Source: Chara braunii (lineage: Eukaryota > Streptophyta > Charophyceae > Charales > Characeae). From it: a stretch of 29,772 nucleotides of DNA. Where the stretch lies: assembly GCA_003427395.1 (NCBI GenBank), contig BFEA01000851.1, forward strand, positions 284,698 through 314,469, read 5' to 3'. The notes beneath the pieces were generated by a model that made no database searches, had not been told where the DNA came from, and worked only from the letters and a program-made list of their open reading frames with translations. Within the stretch, counting starts at the first letter, position 1. Each line of letters begins with the position of its first letter. This document shows positions 9,905 through 19,429 of this stretch, piece after piece. Position numbers and translations under genes: made by a program.

Positions 9905-10172
9905 CTTTGTTTATTATTATTATATATATATTTTTTAATATTTTTTTATTCTTGGATTTATACGTGTCATCCTTGCGCAGGGGCCATGCAAACTCGCGCG
10001 GCTGGTCTGGACCGCACGATCTTCACGATCGGACGGTCAGATCCAACCGCGCGGGTTTCAAAAAGGTGCAGCCAACTCCAAAAAGAGCCAGCCCAGCGGT
10101 GTATGCAGTTTCTCAGATTCGATCCTGGTATCTGCCAGGTGAAAATCTAGTGTTGTAACCTACTGGGCTGAC
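9905..10172 (-). mobile_element. tRNA-derived SINE-like element
   Basis: Read on the minus strand, an A-box-like CAGCCCAGTAGG (10170-10159) is followed 33 nt later by a B-box-like GGATCGAATCT (10125-10115), close to the RNA polymerase III consensus GGTTCGANNCC. The body then continues to an AT-rich tail (9905-9955) that would be A/T-rich at the 3' end of the minus strand. The order box A, box B, body, A/T-rich tail is that of a tRNA-derived SINE. The body contains inverted GATC/CGGTC segments (10003-10041). No flanking duplication was established. Confidence 0.5.
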
Positions 10173-10474
10173 TCCTATCGCAATGGTAATAAAAGCAGCT
10201 CCTTTATATGAAGAGCTTGCCCAGTCACTTCCACCCAAGATGTGACCTTGCAGGCCTTGCCTGCCTGCAGCTTTGCAGATCCCGACAGCCTGAAGCTTAA
10301 CAGGCCCAGCTGCCTGGCCTTCCCTCACAGCAGGCTGCCTATCCGCGGCTACCACGAGCGTCCAACCGGGTGGGCCTCGGCATCAGCCTTTCGGCCCCCT
10401 CGCTCGATTTCAACCCCTGCGATCCAGGAAATAAAAACCCTTTCTACTTACTCCCTCTGCGTTGCGACTCTATA

Positions 10475-11152
10475 CAGCCGAACGCGGACCAAAAAAAAAA
10501 AAAAAAAAAAAAAAAATAGTTCATCAAAAAAATCTGGAACAAAGATATGTTATGGAGAAAAATAAATTAAACAAGATTTGCTTGAGCATTACATCCTAAT
10601 TCCTTACCAAATTTTAAATAAAAATAAAATACGGAAAAAAAAATACCAATAATAAAAATAAATAAAAATAAAAAGAGAATTAAATTTAGTGAATGCGCGA
10701 GCATGTTTTCGACACCGCCATCTTTGGCGATTTTTTTTTTTTTTTTTGGCATAGCTAAATGCCCTGAAAATTTACAGATGTGTACTTCACATAATACAAA
10801 ACCCACTAAAAAAGTTTCAAAAAAATAATAAAATTGTTTAGACCCCGAACTAAAGTGAAAACAAAAAGTAAAAAGTGAAAAAATACGTGGGCGAGCATGT
10901 ATTGACACCGCCATCTTTGGCGATTTTTAATTCTTATTTGGCTTAGCCAAATGACTTGAACATTTACAGGCATGTACCTCACGTCATAGAGAACTAAAAA
11001 AAAAAATTCAGAAAAAAATAATTATTTTTAGGCCCCGTAATAATTTTTGGCGGGGGCCGAGCGCCGTCGGGTTCGAATCCCGTACGGGACCCCGAACACC
11101 CGTACGTACGAAGGTCTGTCCGGGGACCTCCGTACGTATGGGCTGGTGACCC
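10475..11152 (+). mobile_element. CGAACG/CGTACG-family MITE, left-truncated copy (M2)
   Basis: Starts inside the left module (CCGAACGCGGACC, 10478-10490), then a poly(A) run (10491-10516), an AT-rich region, two units of a roughly 210-bp internal repeat (GCGAGCATG... CGCCATCTTTGGCG... AAATGCC or AAATGAC... TTTACAG; starts near 10697 and 10891), the TTAGGCCCCG segment and the right module with CGTACGTACG motifs, ending GGCTGGTGACCC at 11152 next to (TA)n. An inverted relative of its right 460 bp lies at 12749-13203. Confidence 0.7.
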
Positions 11153-11325
11153 TATATATATATATATATAGATATGTTTGTGACGATGATATATATATAC
11201 ACACAAATATATATAGGGTTGCCGGCATTCGAGACGGGCGGAATACCCGAACCAAAACGCCAGAATGTTCTTCACCCCCTCTCGATGCGTTCGGCCTTTC
11301 GGCAGAACATACACCCCCACCCCCA

Positions 11326-11385
<60 letters not shown>

Positions 11386-11933
11386 AAAAAAAAAAAAAAA
11401 AAAAAAAAAAACAAAAAAAAAAAACAATATAGGTAATGTAGAAGAATAAACTAAACAACATTTGCCTCAACGTTACATCAAAATTTTTTACCTAATTTGA
11501 AATAAAAATCAAGTACAAAAACTAAATAACAAAAATGAAAATAAGAAAAAATAAAACGAGAATGAAATTATTGAGTGGGCGAGCATGTTTTTGAGACCGC
11601 CATCTTTGGCGATTTTTCATTTTGTTTTTACTGTGTCAAATGCCATGAAAATTTATGTATGTGTATCTTACATTATTGAGAATCTACAAATAAAGTTTGA
11701 AAAAAATAATAATTTTTAAATTTTTTTTCATGCCCCGAAATAAAGGAAAAACAAAAAGTGGAAAAAGAGAAAAAACAAATTAGTGAGTGGGCAAGCAAGT
11801 TTTGACACCACCATCTTTGCCAATTTTTCATTTTGTTTTGGCTAAATGGAATAGCTTCAAAATAAAGAAGGACATCTCTTACATCACAAAGAACTCACAA
11901 AAACAGACTCAAAAAAAAAAGAAGTAATATTTA

Positions 11934-11942
11934 GGTGTCAAC
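11934..11942. repeat. 9-bp direct repeat, left (probable target-site duplication)
   Basis: GGTGTCAAC immediately left of the nested copy M4; the identical 9 bases follow it at 12599-12607. Confidence 0.75.
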
Positions 11943-12598
11943 CTGGGTTGCCGGCGTTCGGACGGGACGAACTCCCGAACCCGAATGCTCGAACGTACGG
12001 AACCCCTTCAGAAGGCGTTCGGCGTTCGGTCGTTCGGGCCGAATGCGGGAAAAAAAAAATTCTTTACCAAATTTGAATTAAAAATCAAATACAGAAAATA
12101 AACACTATGATAAAAAAAAAAAAAAAAAAAAAGAATTAAAATGAGTGAGTGTGCCAGCACCTTTTCGACACCGCCATCTAATTATTTTTTGGCATTGACA
12201 AATGCCCTGAAAATTTACGGATATGTAGCTTACATAATCAATAACTCATTAAAATGTTTTCAAAAAATAATAAAATTGTTTAGGCCCCAAAATAAAGTGA
12301 AAACAAAAAGTCAAAAGTAAAAAAAATAATAATAATAATAAGTGGGAGAGCACGTTTTGACACCCCCATCTTTGACGATTTTTAATGTTTTTTTGACTTA
12401 GCAGAATGACTTCAAAATTTATAAGCGTGTAGGTTACAAGATAGAGAACTCAGAAAAAAAACATTCAGAAAAAAAAACTTATTTGCAGGCCCCGAAACAA
12501 ATTTTGGCGCGGGCCGAACCTAGAGGTGTTCGGCTTCCGAACGCCCGAACGTTCGGGGGCCAGCCCGGGGGCCCCCGAACGTTCGGTCAGGTAACCCT
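11943..12598 (+). mobile_element. Nested CGAACG-family MITE, complete copy (M4)
   Basis: Begins GGGTTGCCGGCGTTCGG (from 11945) and ends with the inverted counterpart CGAACGTTCGGTCAGGTAACCC (to 12597). The GGGTT/AACCC termini are inverted. A 9-bp direct repeat flanks it, the size typical of Mutator-like elements. Inside are a short AT-rich core, a poly(A) run (12111-12132), a CACCGCCATCT unit (12169) with a second near 12358, and the right module. At about 655 bp it is the best-bounded family member in the window and defines the ends of the others. Confidence 0.75.
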
Positions 12599-12607
12599 GG
12601 TGTCAAC
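12599..12607. repeat. 9-bp direct repeat, right (probable target-site duplication)
   Basis: GGTGTCAAC, identical to 11934-11942, directly after the right terminus of M4. Confidence 0.75.
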
Positions 12608-12712
12608 ATATTTTTTTGCGGGGTCCGAGCCCCTTCAAGTTCGGGACCCGTACGGGGATCGCCCGAACGTTCGGGGGTCAGCTTAGGGTCTCCGTACATT
12701 CGGCCTGACAAC

Positions 12713-12748
12713 CCTGCATACATACACACACACACACACACATATATA
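12713..12748. repeat. (CA)n/(TA)n microsatellite between two MITEs
   Basis: TACATA, then (CA)n at 12724-12741 and TATATA, lying between the right end of M3 and the inverted copy M5. Confidence 0.9.
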
Positions 12749-13203
12749 GGGTCACCAGCCCGTACGTACGGAGGTCCCCGGGCAGACCTCCGTACGTACG
12801 GGCGTTCGGGGTCCCGTACGGGGTCTGAACTTGACGACGTTCGGCCCCCGCCAAAACTTATTTCGGGGCCTAGAAATAACTTTTTTTTTCTGCATTTGTA
12901 TTTGTGAGTTGTCTATGACATGACGTACATGCCTGTAAATTTTCAAGTCATTTAGCTCAGCCAAAATAAGAACTAAAAATCGCCAAAGATGGCGGTCTCA
13001 AAACGTGCTCGCCCAAGTTTTGTTTCACTTTTTACTTTTTGTTTTCACTTTAGTTCAGGGTCTAAACAATTTTATTATTTTTTGAAACTTTTTTACTGGG
13101 TTCTGCATTATGTGAAGTACACATCTGTCAATTTTCAGGGCATTTAGCTATGACAAAAAAAAATGAAAAATATCCAAAGATAGCGGTGTCGAAAACGTGT
13201 TCG
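12749..13203 (-). mobile_element. CGTACG-family MITE, inverted truncated copy (M5)
   Basis: Begins at (TA)n with GGGTCACCAGCCCGTACGTACGG and continues as the reverse complement of 10690-11152: CGCCAAAGATGGCGG at 12980, CAGGGTCTAAACAATTTTATTA at 13058, and a final degenerate CAAAGATAGCGGTGTCG at 13174. It lacks the left poly(A) side. With M2 it forms an imperfect inverted repeat of about 460-bp arms around M3/M4. Confidence 0.7.
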
Positions 13204-13654
13204 CGCTGTCGGCGCGAATACCCTTACAAGGGTATCCGCCCTGGGTTTTTGCAGATGACAGGGAACAATGAGTTTGGTTGAAATAAGCCGTGCGAGGCAC
13301 GACCGCGTCCGAGACCCGCCCTGGCTAAGTTAGGGGGTATGTGGGCGCGCGAATTAAGGCGCGCGTGTGATTTCTTTGATTGAGTGAACGGTTGGCCTAG
13401 TCGACCAACCCGGACCGTGCTACGGTTTTGACTAAGGGATAAGAGTCCGCTTTTGGGTCGGCATGCACGACCGACCGTAGGACTGGCGCGCGGGGTGGCC
13501 CATGAGATAGCCACGGCGCGGATCAAGTAGGCTGGTGCCGGTGCCTGGTGATGGCGTGCCGGCCGTGGTTGGACAAGAAGGCCCAGGCTGTTGTTCCCAC
13601 GCCTAAGCGCGGCGCAGCACCACCTCATATTGGAGTTCGCGCTCCATTGCACCA
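13204..13654. other. GC-rich hairpin-dense block, no gene recognised
   Basis: Includes ATACCCTT/AAGGGTAT (13218-13225/13228-13235, 2-nt loop, flanked by GGCG/CGCC), GCGCGC/GCGCGC (13345-13350/13359-13364), GGTTGG/CCAACC near 13389-13411 and ACCGT/ACGGT near 13415-13427. The minus frame 13224-13652 stays open but has no recognisable domain. Confidence 0.55.
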
Positions 13655-13730
13655 GGCTTGGGTTTAGCCCTAGTGGTTATGGTATTGGACTATTGCGGTG
13701 GAAGTGTAGGGATCGAGGCCAGCGGCGTTG
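13655..13730 (+). mobile_element. tRNA-like box A/box B segment (SINE head or tRNA pseudogene)
   Basis: TAGCCCTAGTGG (13665-13676) matches the box A consensus TRGCNNAGTGG. GGATCGAGGCC (13710-13720) matches box B GGTTCGANNCC with one change, 33 bp downstream. Between them GGTTATGGTATTGGACT resembles the D-arm/anticodon-arm part of a tRNA. The cloverleaf stems do not close well, so this is a tRNA-derived repeat or a decayed tRNA, not a functional tRNA gene. Confidence 0.5.
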
Positions 13731-16500
13731 GCGCGGCGGTAGCGGAGCGTATGGAAAGGTTGAGGGGGGTGAGGGCCCGACGGGGCTGTCCCCCTTCGGC
13801 TTTTCCTGACGGACGCGGCAGTGGACCGGGTCCACGGGGCCGGTAGGGCGTCGCGGCCTTCGCATCTTGCTCGGGATTTTTTGGGCTATGATTATCTTAT
13901 TTCGCCCTTGTTACCATTTTTCTTTTTTATATTGTTTTATTATTTTCGTTATTGTGCGCGGTCCCGTTTGACTTGGGACGCGGTGCCTCGACCGAGAGTT
14001 CGAGTTTTGAAGAACCGTGGGTGGGGTACCACCGCGATTAGGTCCTTCGGGGTGCCCGTTACAATTGGAACTGCGCAGAGGAGGTTTGCGCGGCCCCACC
14101 CCAGCGTGAAGGTAGCACACAAGAGGGGGAGGGGACCTAGTCAAGGGTCCCGCCGGGTTCAGATGAGGGTGGCGGAGTTGGCCAGCCTGTGTAGCGCGGC
14201 TGTGGGCGGCGCGACAGGGCAACGGACTGGCGGGCGTCGTAAGGAGCAGGAGAGTGGTTAAAGTGGAGGATCGGTCGGGGCGACCGGGAGTTTTGTCCGT
14301 CGAAGTTGTTTCGACAGTCGGGGCAGTCGGGAAGGACGTGGCCGCGCTAACTACTACCGGGGAGCAGGGAGGTCGGGGTGACGACAACAGGGCTGGGTAG
14401 GCAGGCGCAAAGAGGAGGGAATCCGGACGCACTTTTGCGCCGAACTCGTTCGAAGAAAGGAAGAAACGGGGATGGAAGCGGAGAGAGAAGCAGGAGGCAG
14501 CACAACACGGCGGAAAGGAAGCAGCGGTGGGTGGGCCGGAGCGTGGGAGCAGGCAGGCGGAACCGGAGTGAACCTGGTCGGATTCGGTGCCAGGGTGCAT
14601 TCGGAACAAGCCCGGGACATGGCGGATTGGTGGGTGGGTGAAGCCGGAAAGGCATATCTCGCTCGATCCTGATCAGAATCGAGCGAGGGAGGAGGCGGAC
14701 CTGGGGTTCTTACCCCGGGCGAATCCATTGGTAGGGCTAGATTAGGGAGGGACAGGGAGTAGGAGGAGTTAGTAGGAAGTTGGGCCGCGCGAGGCTATGG
14801 CGGAAGGGGAAATGGCGGGGGTAGGAGATCGCCTACCTCACTTGGTGTCGGTCGGGATCAGACGGGAGAAAGCCCTATATGGGGGTTCTTCGATCAGGCG
14901 ACCCCGATGGTGAAGTTAGTCTTGGGGAGAAGAGAGTGGGAGGGCCGGCACGAGAAAGAAGTCGGCGCTATGCATGGCGGGGTAGATTGCAGGTGGAGAC
15001 TGGGTGAACCTTCCCGTACCCCAGCGGGAGATTCATTCTCGTATTTAGCAGGCTGGGTGGACGGGCGAGTCGGGGCGCTACAGTCGGGCTAGCCGCTACA
15101 GTGTGGGCGCTGTTGGGTCGGTGGAAGGAAGGGATAGAGAAAACGGGCCGAGTGAGGGGCGAGCGAGAAAGTGCAGCAAGGAACCCAGACGGGAATCGTA
15201 CCGGGTGCGTCCAAAAGGGGGCAAAGGGGAGAATCGAGACAACACTCAATTCTTGATAGAATTAAGTGGAATAAACGTTGGAGTCGGGGTTTTAGGGACG
15301 GGCGAACCCAACGGCGAAGTTGGATTTAGCGGGGGGGGGTGAGTTAGTTGGTCGGGGTGAAGAGAGGCAATTACGTGGGGCTGCGTAGTGGCGGTTTGAC
15401 TCGAGAGGGCGAAGGGGTGACGTAGAGAGAGTGATCAGAGGCGTGAAGAAGGGGCCATTGCTGCAGGTTGCTGATGCGCGGGGCGAGTTGTTGTTGATTC
15501 TGATCCGAGGAAGGGAGAGTTCCCTGCTATTTCATACTGCCGATCTTTGCAGGTTTGTCCCGGGCACTACATTGCTGCTACTGGTTACTGTCTACTACAG
15601 CCTGTGGGGTGGGCACTGTAGTTGGTGTCGGGGCTGCAGACTGTGTCTTCGGTGTGTGCAGGGGAGCAGGTCCGAGCAGCTAGTGAAGGACAAAGCTGTG
15701 ACATACTGCTGGCCGCTGTGGACTGGGCGCGGACTGCGTCTATTGACTGGGTGTGAGCCATAGCTAATTGCCGAGGTATTGTCATTGACTACCGTTGACT
15801 ACGGTGTATTGATACATGCCACAACCAATTGGTTGCTGACTATTGCGGCCTGCAGTACGACGGCGTTGGGGCTTAGAAGGAGGGCTGAGTTGGGAGAGAG
15901 AAATGGGGGCTCTGAGCTGGGGGATCGGCAAAGGGGTAACCTGGGCAGTTTGACGTCAGGGGTTTGACCGAGCTGTTGCAAGTGGCCGCCATTGCGGGGC
16001 CCTCAGGCGGGACAAGGTTTGAAGTCCCTCTCTTGCGAGTCTGAGCGCACCATTCTTGTATCTGAGAGACTAAACCTTTCTACTTCTGCCTTTTTCCTCT
16101 AAGTCTAGTCCATTGGTTATGAGAGGAAGGCGGCAGGCGGGATTGCAACCCGTAATCCGTGCCAAGGCCTCTGTGGGAGGTTCGCCCCACCGATTGCGGG
16201 AGCTCTGCCGGAGTCTAGGCGAGGCTCTGGAGGCAGGGAATTGAAAGGTAACCATTGCTTCCCCTGTATATACCCTGATATAACCCCTACTTGTACGTCT
16301 TGCTATGGTTGACTGAGTATACTGTATGTACCCCTATTTTGGTTTCGGGTTGACTGGCAGGACACAACTCAGATTAAATAAAAGAACGTGTGCGAAATCT
16401 CAGTTTCAGTTTTTGTTGATCACCTCAAGGCAGATTGTGAACACAAGGGGTTGCATCTGGGGGAAGGGTGGGTGAAAGGTGGTTTTGCCTAAGCGTGAAT
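13731..16500. other. GC-rich region with scattered hairpins, no gene recognised
   Basis: Long GC-rich frames occur on both strands (for example minus 13911-14609) but show no domain and look compositional. Readable hairpins are GTCGAA/TTCGAC (14299-14304/14310-14315), CTCGCTCGAT/ATCGAGCGAG (14658-14667/14678-14687), GGGGT/ACCCC near 14703-14717 and three in a row at 15791-15835. I see no repeat family, promoter or splice-supported gene that I can defend. Confidence 0.5.
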
Positions 16501-16511
16501 GGGTCCTATGG

Positions 16512-17323
16512 GGTCAGACCAATTCCATAAGATTGGACGGCCTGACCGCTGTGTTTTATTTTTGAATTGCATGAAGAGTCAGACCAGTTCCATAAGATTG
16601 GACGGTCTGATTGCTCTGAATTGTGAGGGTTTGACTGTGGTTGACTTTTCAGGGGCCAAACCTGTACCATAAAATTGGAGGGTTTGGTTGTCATGTTTGA
16701 TTGGGGTTTGTTCTGTTTCTTTTGTTTCTGATCGAGGAGGTCTGAGCAAGTCCATAAGATTGGACGGCTCAGCCCCCCTCTTGTTTTATTCTGAGGGGAT
16801 AATCCTTGCTGAGGACAGGGCATGTCCATAAGATTGGACGACCTTGGGCTCATGCTGTACACAGTTGGGTCAGAGAGAAACGAACCTGGCAGAGGACCAG
16901 ACCAGTTCCATAAGATTGGACGGTCTGGCCCTCTGCCTCGCACATGCTGAAACCCAAAGGGTTAAATTTTGGCTATATTTTATACTATCCTATTTATGAA
17001 CAGACTAGTCAGGCATGGGTTCCATAAGATTGGACGGTCTGGCTATAGCGTATCATAAAATGAAGAGAGTATAATTAAGAGTATAATTGAAGTCGGGCCT
17101 TGTTCTAAGATGAACGGCTCGGTCCTATGCCCAACTTTTGAATACCAAGCTCAGAGAGGTATATATAAGTTGGATATTAAACAGTTTTGGGCGACTAAGC
17201 CTTGTTCTGAGATGAACAGCCTAGTCGTATGCCCAAAAAGAAGAGAGAAGTAGTTGTGCAAGCTGTTCGTGTATACTCAATGGCTGAGTAAGGCAAGTTC
17301 CATAAGATTGGACGACTTGACTT
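16512..17323 (+). ncRNA. Array of about ten stem-loops with a conserved apical motif and covarying stems
   Basis: Eight units carry TTCCATAAGATTGGAC or a close variant: 16512-16547, 16579-16610, 16656-16687, 16742-16772, 16816-16846, 16889-16936, 17001-17041 and 17290-17323. Two carry GTTCTAAGATGAAC-type loops: 17094-17121 and 17185-17238. In each, flanking bases pair, and the paired sequences differ between units: GACC/GGTC, AAACC/GGTTT, GAGC/GCTC, AAGC/GCCT-type, CAAG/CTTG. The sixth unit has 14 pairs and one mismatch. The apical part also pairs (CCA/TGG, or GTTC/GAAC in the variants) around TAAGAT. The last unit runs straight into R1 copy B. No known RNA family is recognised; transcription is not shown. 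Confidence 0.6.
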
Positions 17324-17324
17324 T

Positions 17325-18640
17325 ATGCCCTATGTAAGCTGGGTGTAAGGGGATAAAGTATTGAGAAGTTACGAACTATTGTTTGCAAAGATTGATTTGG
17401 GGTGGCGAGAGTACTTACCTTTGTGGTTTGGCCTGCATGAGGCTGAGTGAGGCTACTACTTGATCTGAGTGTTAGGTTGACAGGTAGTTGCTTTAGGGGC
17501 TCGCCTCGTGCTAGAGCGATAGGAGTTAGGTCAATTCCTGCATTTTCTGAGCTTAGTTTTTTTACTTCGATCGATTCTCGCATTTTCTGGGATCTTTTGT
17601 TATACTTGGCTTGTATAAATTTTGGTAAGCCACTTTCTCTACAGGAAGTGCTGCCGAAATTTCTACAAATCCGGGGAGTTAGCCAATTCTTGACTTTTCA
17701 AGGTTCAGCCCGTTTAAAGTTCATATATGGTTTAATCAAAATCTGGAAAGTCTCCTTTTCTAAAGGGAGTGCTGCCCAATTTGTTGCTAATTCAGGGAAT
17801 TAGACAAAATTGGACTTTGGAAAGTCAAAGACTATTTCTGTTCTCATATTCGGGCTGATATAAATTCTGAAAAGACACTTTTCCTATGGGAAGCGCTGCC
17901 GAAATTTTCTTGATTTAAGAGGAGTTAGATTATATTCTGACAAATAGCGATTCTGGCGATCCAACCTGAATAGGGGAGATCCTGCCGTTAGTCTACCTTT
18001 GCTTGGGCACTGACTTAGGGGTAGACTTTGATTTAGTTGGTAGGTAACTTGGGTGAGAATGTGCTATGGAGGGTCATCCCCCATATGCTGATGATTTAGC
18101 TTGGGTATTGACCTGTCTTATGGTACAGGCCTTTCTTGGACATTCGATTCAGGACTTTGGCTAGTTCAGCTTGATACTACAAGGATCATCATCTGTTATC
18201 ACTGATAACAGATCGGTTGCCGATTCGTCGACCCACAACTTAATTCCTACTCGCTCCTCATACTCAACCTAAAAGGCTTTAACCCTGGTGATCTTTTTGT
18301 TTGTTAAGGGTTTCACCCGGACTTTTATTAAATGACCATTTAACAAAGGTACTGAGTATTTAATTGAGGTTGGTTGGCTGGAGGTTGGGGTTTGCATGGT
18401 TAAAGCGAGGGGTATGAGTATAGGAACTGGTTGGAGTTGACTCCGCGTAGTGGGTGAAGTGTTGTCTGATTTTTATGTGATTACAGGTATGTTCAAAGAC
18501 TTGGGGTTTTGGTTGGGCTGCCCTGCGGTCGCATATATATGTATGGCTAGGAGGAGACCCACTATGACTGTGAGAAGTGATCGTCACATAATTATCTCCC
18601 TTGTGCATATATATATGTGTCAATGCATGTGTACCTACAT
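17325..18640 (+). repeat. R1 half of the composite repeat, copy B
   Basis: Second copy of the R1 repeat of 3283-4850, with the same order of landmarks: TATGCCCTATGTAAG at the start, ACTTACCTTTGTGGTTTG, GGAAGTGCTGCCGAAATTTC (17645), GTTATCACTGATAACA (18196), TACTCAACCTAAAAGG and AGAAGTGATCG near 18573. It has three of the GCTGCC-type internal units (about 17640, 17756, 17878) against five in copy A, so unit number varies between copies. No coding region is recognised. Confidence 0.75.
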
Positions 18641-19425
18641 GTGGAGCTAGCGTGGCTTGAAGTGTCCGCGTACTAAGGGTCAGTCAAAGGTTGGGGTAAA
18701 TAGAAGGGGGGGGGGGGATATCCCTCGCCAATTCTTGTTTTTGTTTCCTTGTTGCGATTCATCTTGGTGGAACGATAAAGTTCCGGGGGGAAGGGTCATC
18801 GTGTTGCTGGTGATGCGCCAAACAACTTACCACCGCTCCAAACTCCCTCCTGCCCTAGGGGCCGTCTTGCCCCGCACCCGTTGGGACACCTCAGGGTGCA
18901 GAAGACGGAAAGGCCCTCAGGCCGGTTTTGCGCGCGCTATAGGGTTACCCCCATTGGCTCGCGCTTCAGCTTACGCCTGAACGTCGAAAGGTGACCCCTT
19001 GGCCCAGAGTAGGCCGTTTGGGTGTGGGCACTACATAATGCACCGTCATCGCGGTTACTCGCGTAGAGCTGCATAGCGAGTTAGTATGTGTAAGTCCAAC
19101 ACCCTCGCGATCTTATACAAAGTTCACGCGCGGCACTCATCGCATCCCACACTAAAAGAGTTATGGGTCAGGCGGCGAGATCACGAGCGCGACACGGTCA
19201 GTAGGCTTGGGGTCTTGGTAGCATAAAGCGGCACGTGGGCGGAGGACTATCCCCGGTCAGCCTATGGGAGTCCGTGTACGAGCCTCATTATCCCGGACGC
19301 CGGGTAGCCTATGGGTAGGGTACCGGACCTCCTCCGCGCGCGCGTCGTTTGGGCTTATCCACCCCCTTTCCATTTTAGAAGGCCATCAGCTAATGGGGGT
19401 TGGAGTGAGTCTCCTTTTTGCGTTT
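18641..19425. other. Spacer between R1 and R2 in copy B, no gene recognised
   Basis: Includes a G10 run near 18708-18718 and a segment without a counterpart in copy A, where the spacer is only about 110 bp. It is either an insertion here or a deletion in copy A. Confidence 0.4.
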
Positions 19426-19429
19426 TCAT

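Larger units (their letters stand above)
11216..12712 (+). mobile_element. CGAACG-family MITE interrupted by a nested copy (M3)
   Basis: Starts GGGTTGCCGGC beside (TA)n, then the left module, a long A-rich run (11328-11422), AT-rich core and internal units near 11573 and 11785. At 11942 it is interrupted by another family member and resumes at 12608 with the right module (GCGGGGTCCGAGCC), ending CAACCC at 12712. Joining the two flanks restores the order seen in M2, where the same junction reads through from the TTTAGG segment to GGCGGGGGCCGAG. No transposase is encoded, so it would need an autonomous relative. Confidence 0.7.

Noticed and set aside
11060-11090. GGGTTCGAATCCC as a tRNA T-arm or polymerase III B-box
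   Set aside because: No box A upstream, and the segment is simply one copy of the MITE right module; other copies have different bases here.
13911-14609. 232-codon minus-strand frame as a gene
   Set aside because: Pro/Ser/Arg-rich product from GC-rich DNA with other long frames open on both strands; no domain or gene structure.
16512-17323. CRISPR-like array
   Set aside because: The spacing is irregular, the constant part is the hairpin tip and not the whole repeat, the stems vary, and the context is eukaryotic repeat DNA without cas genes.
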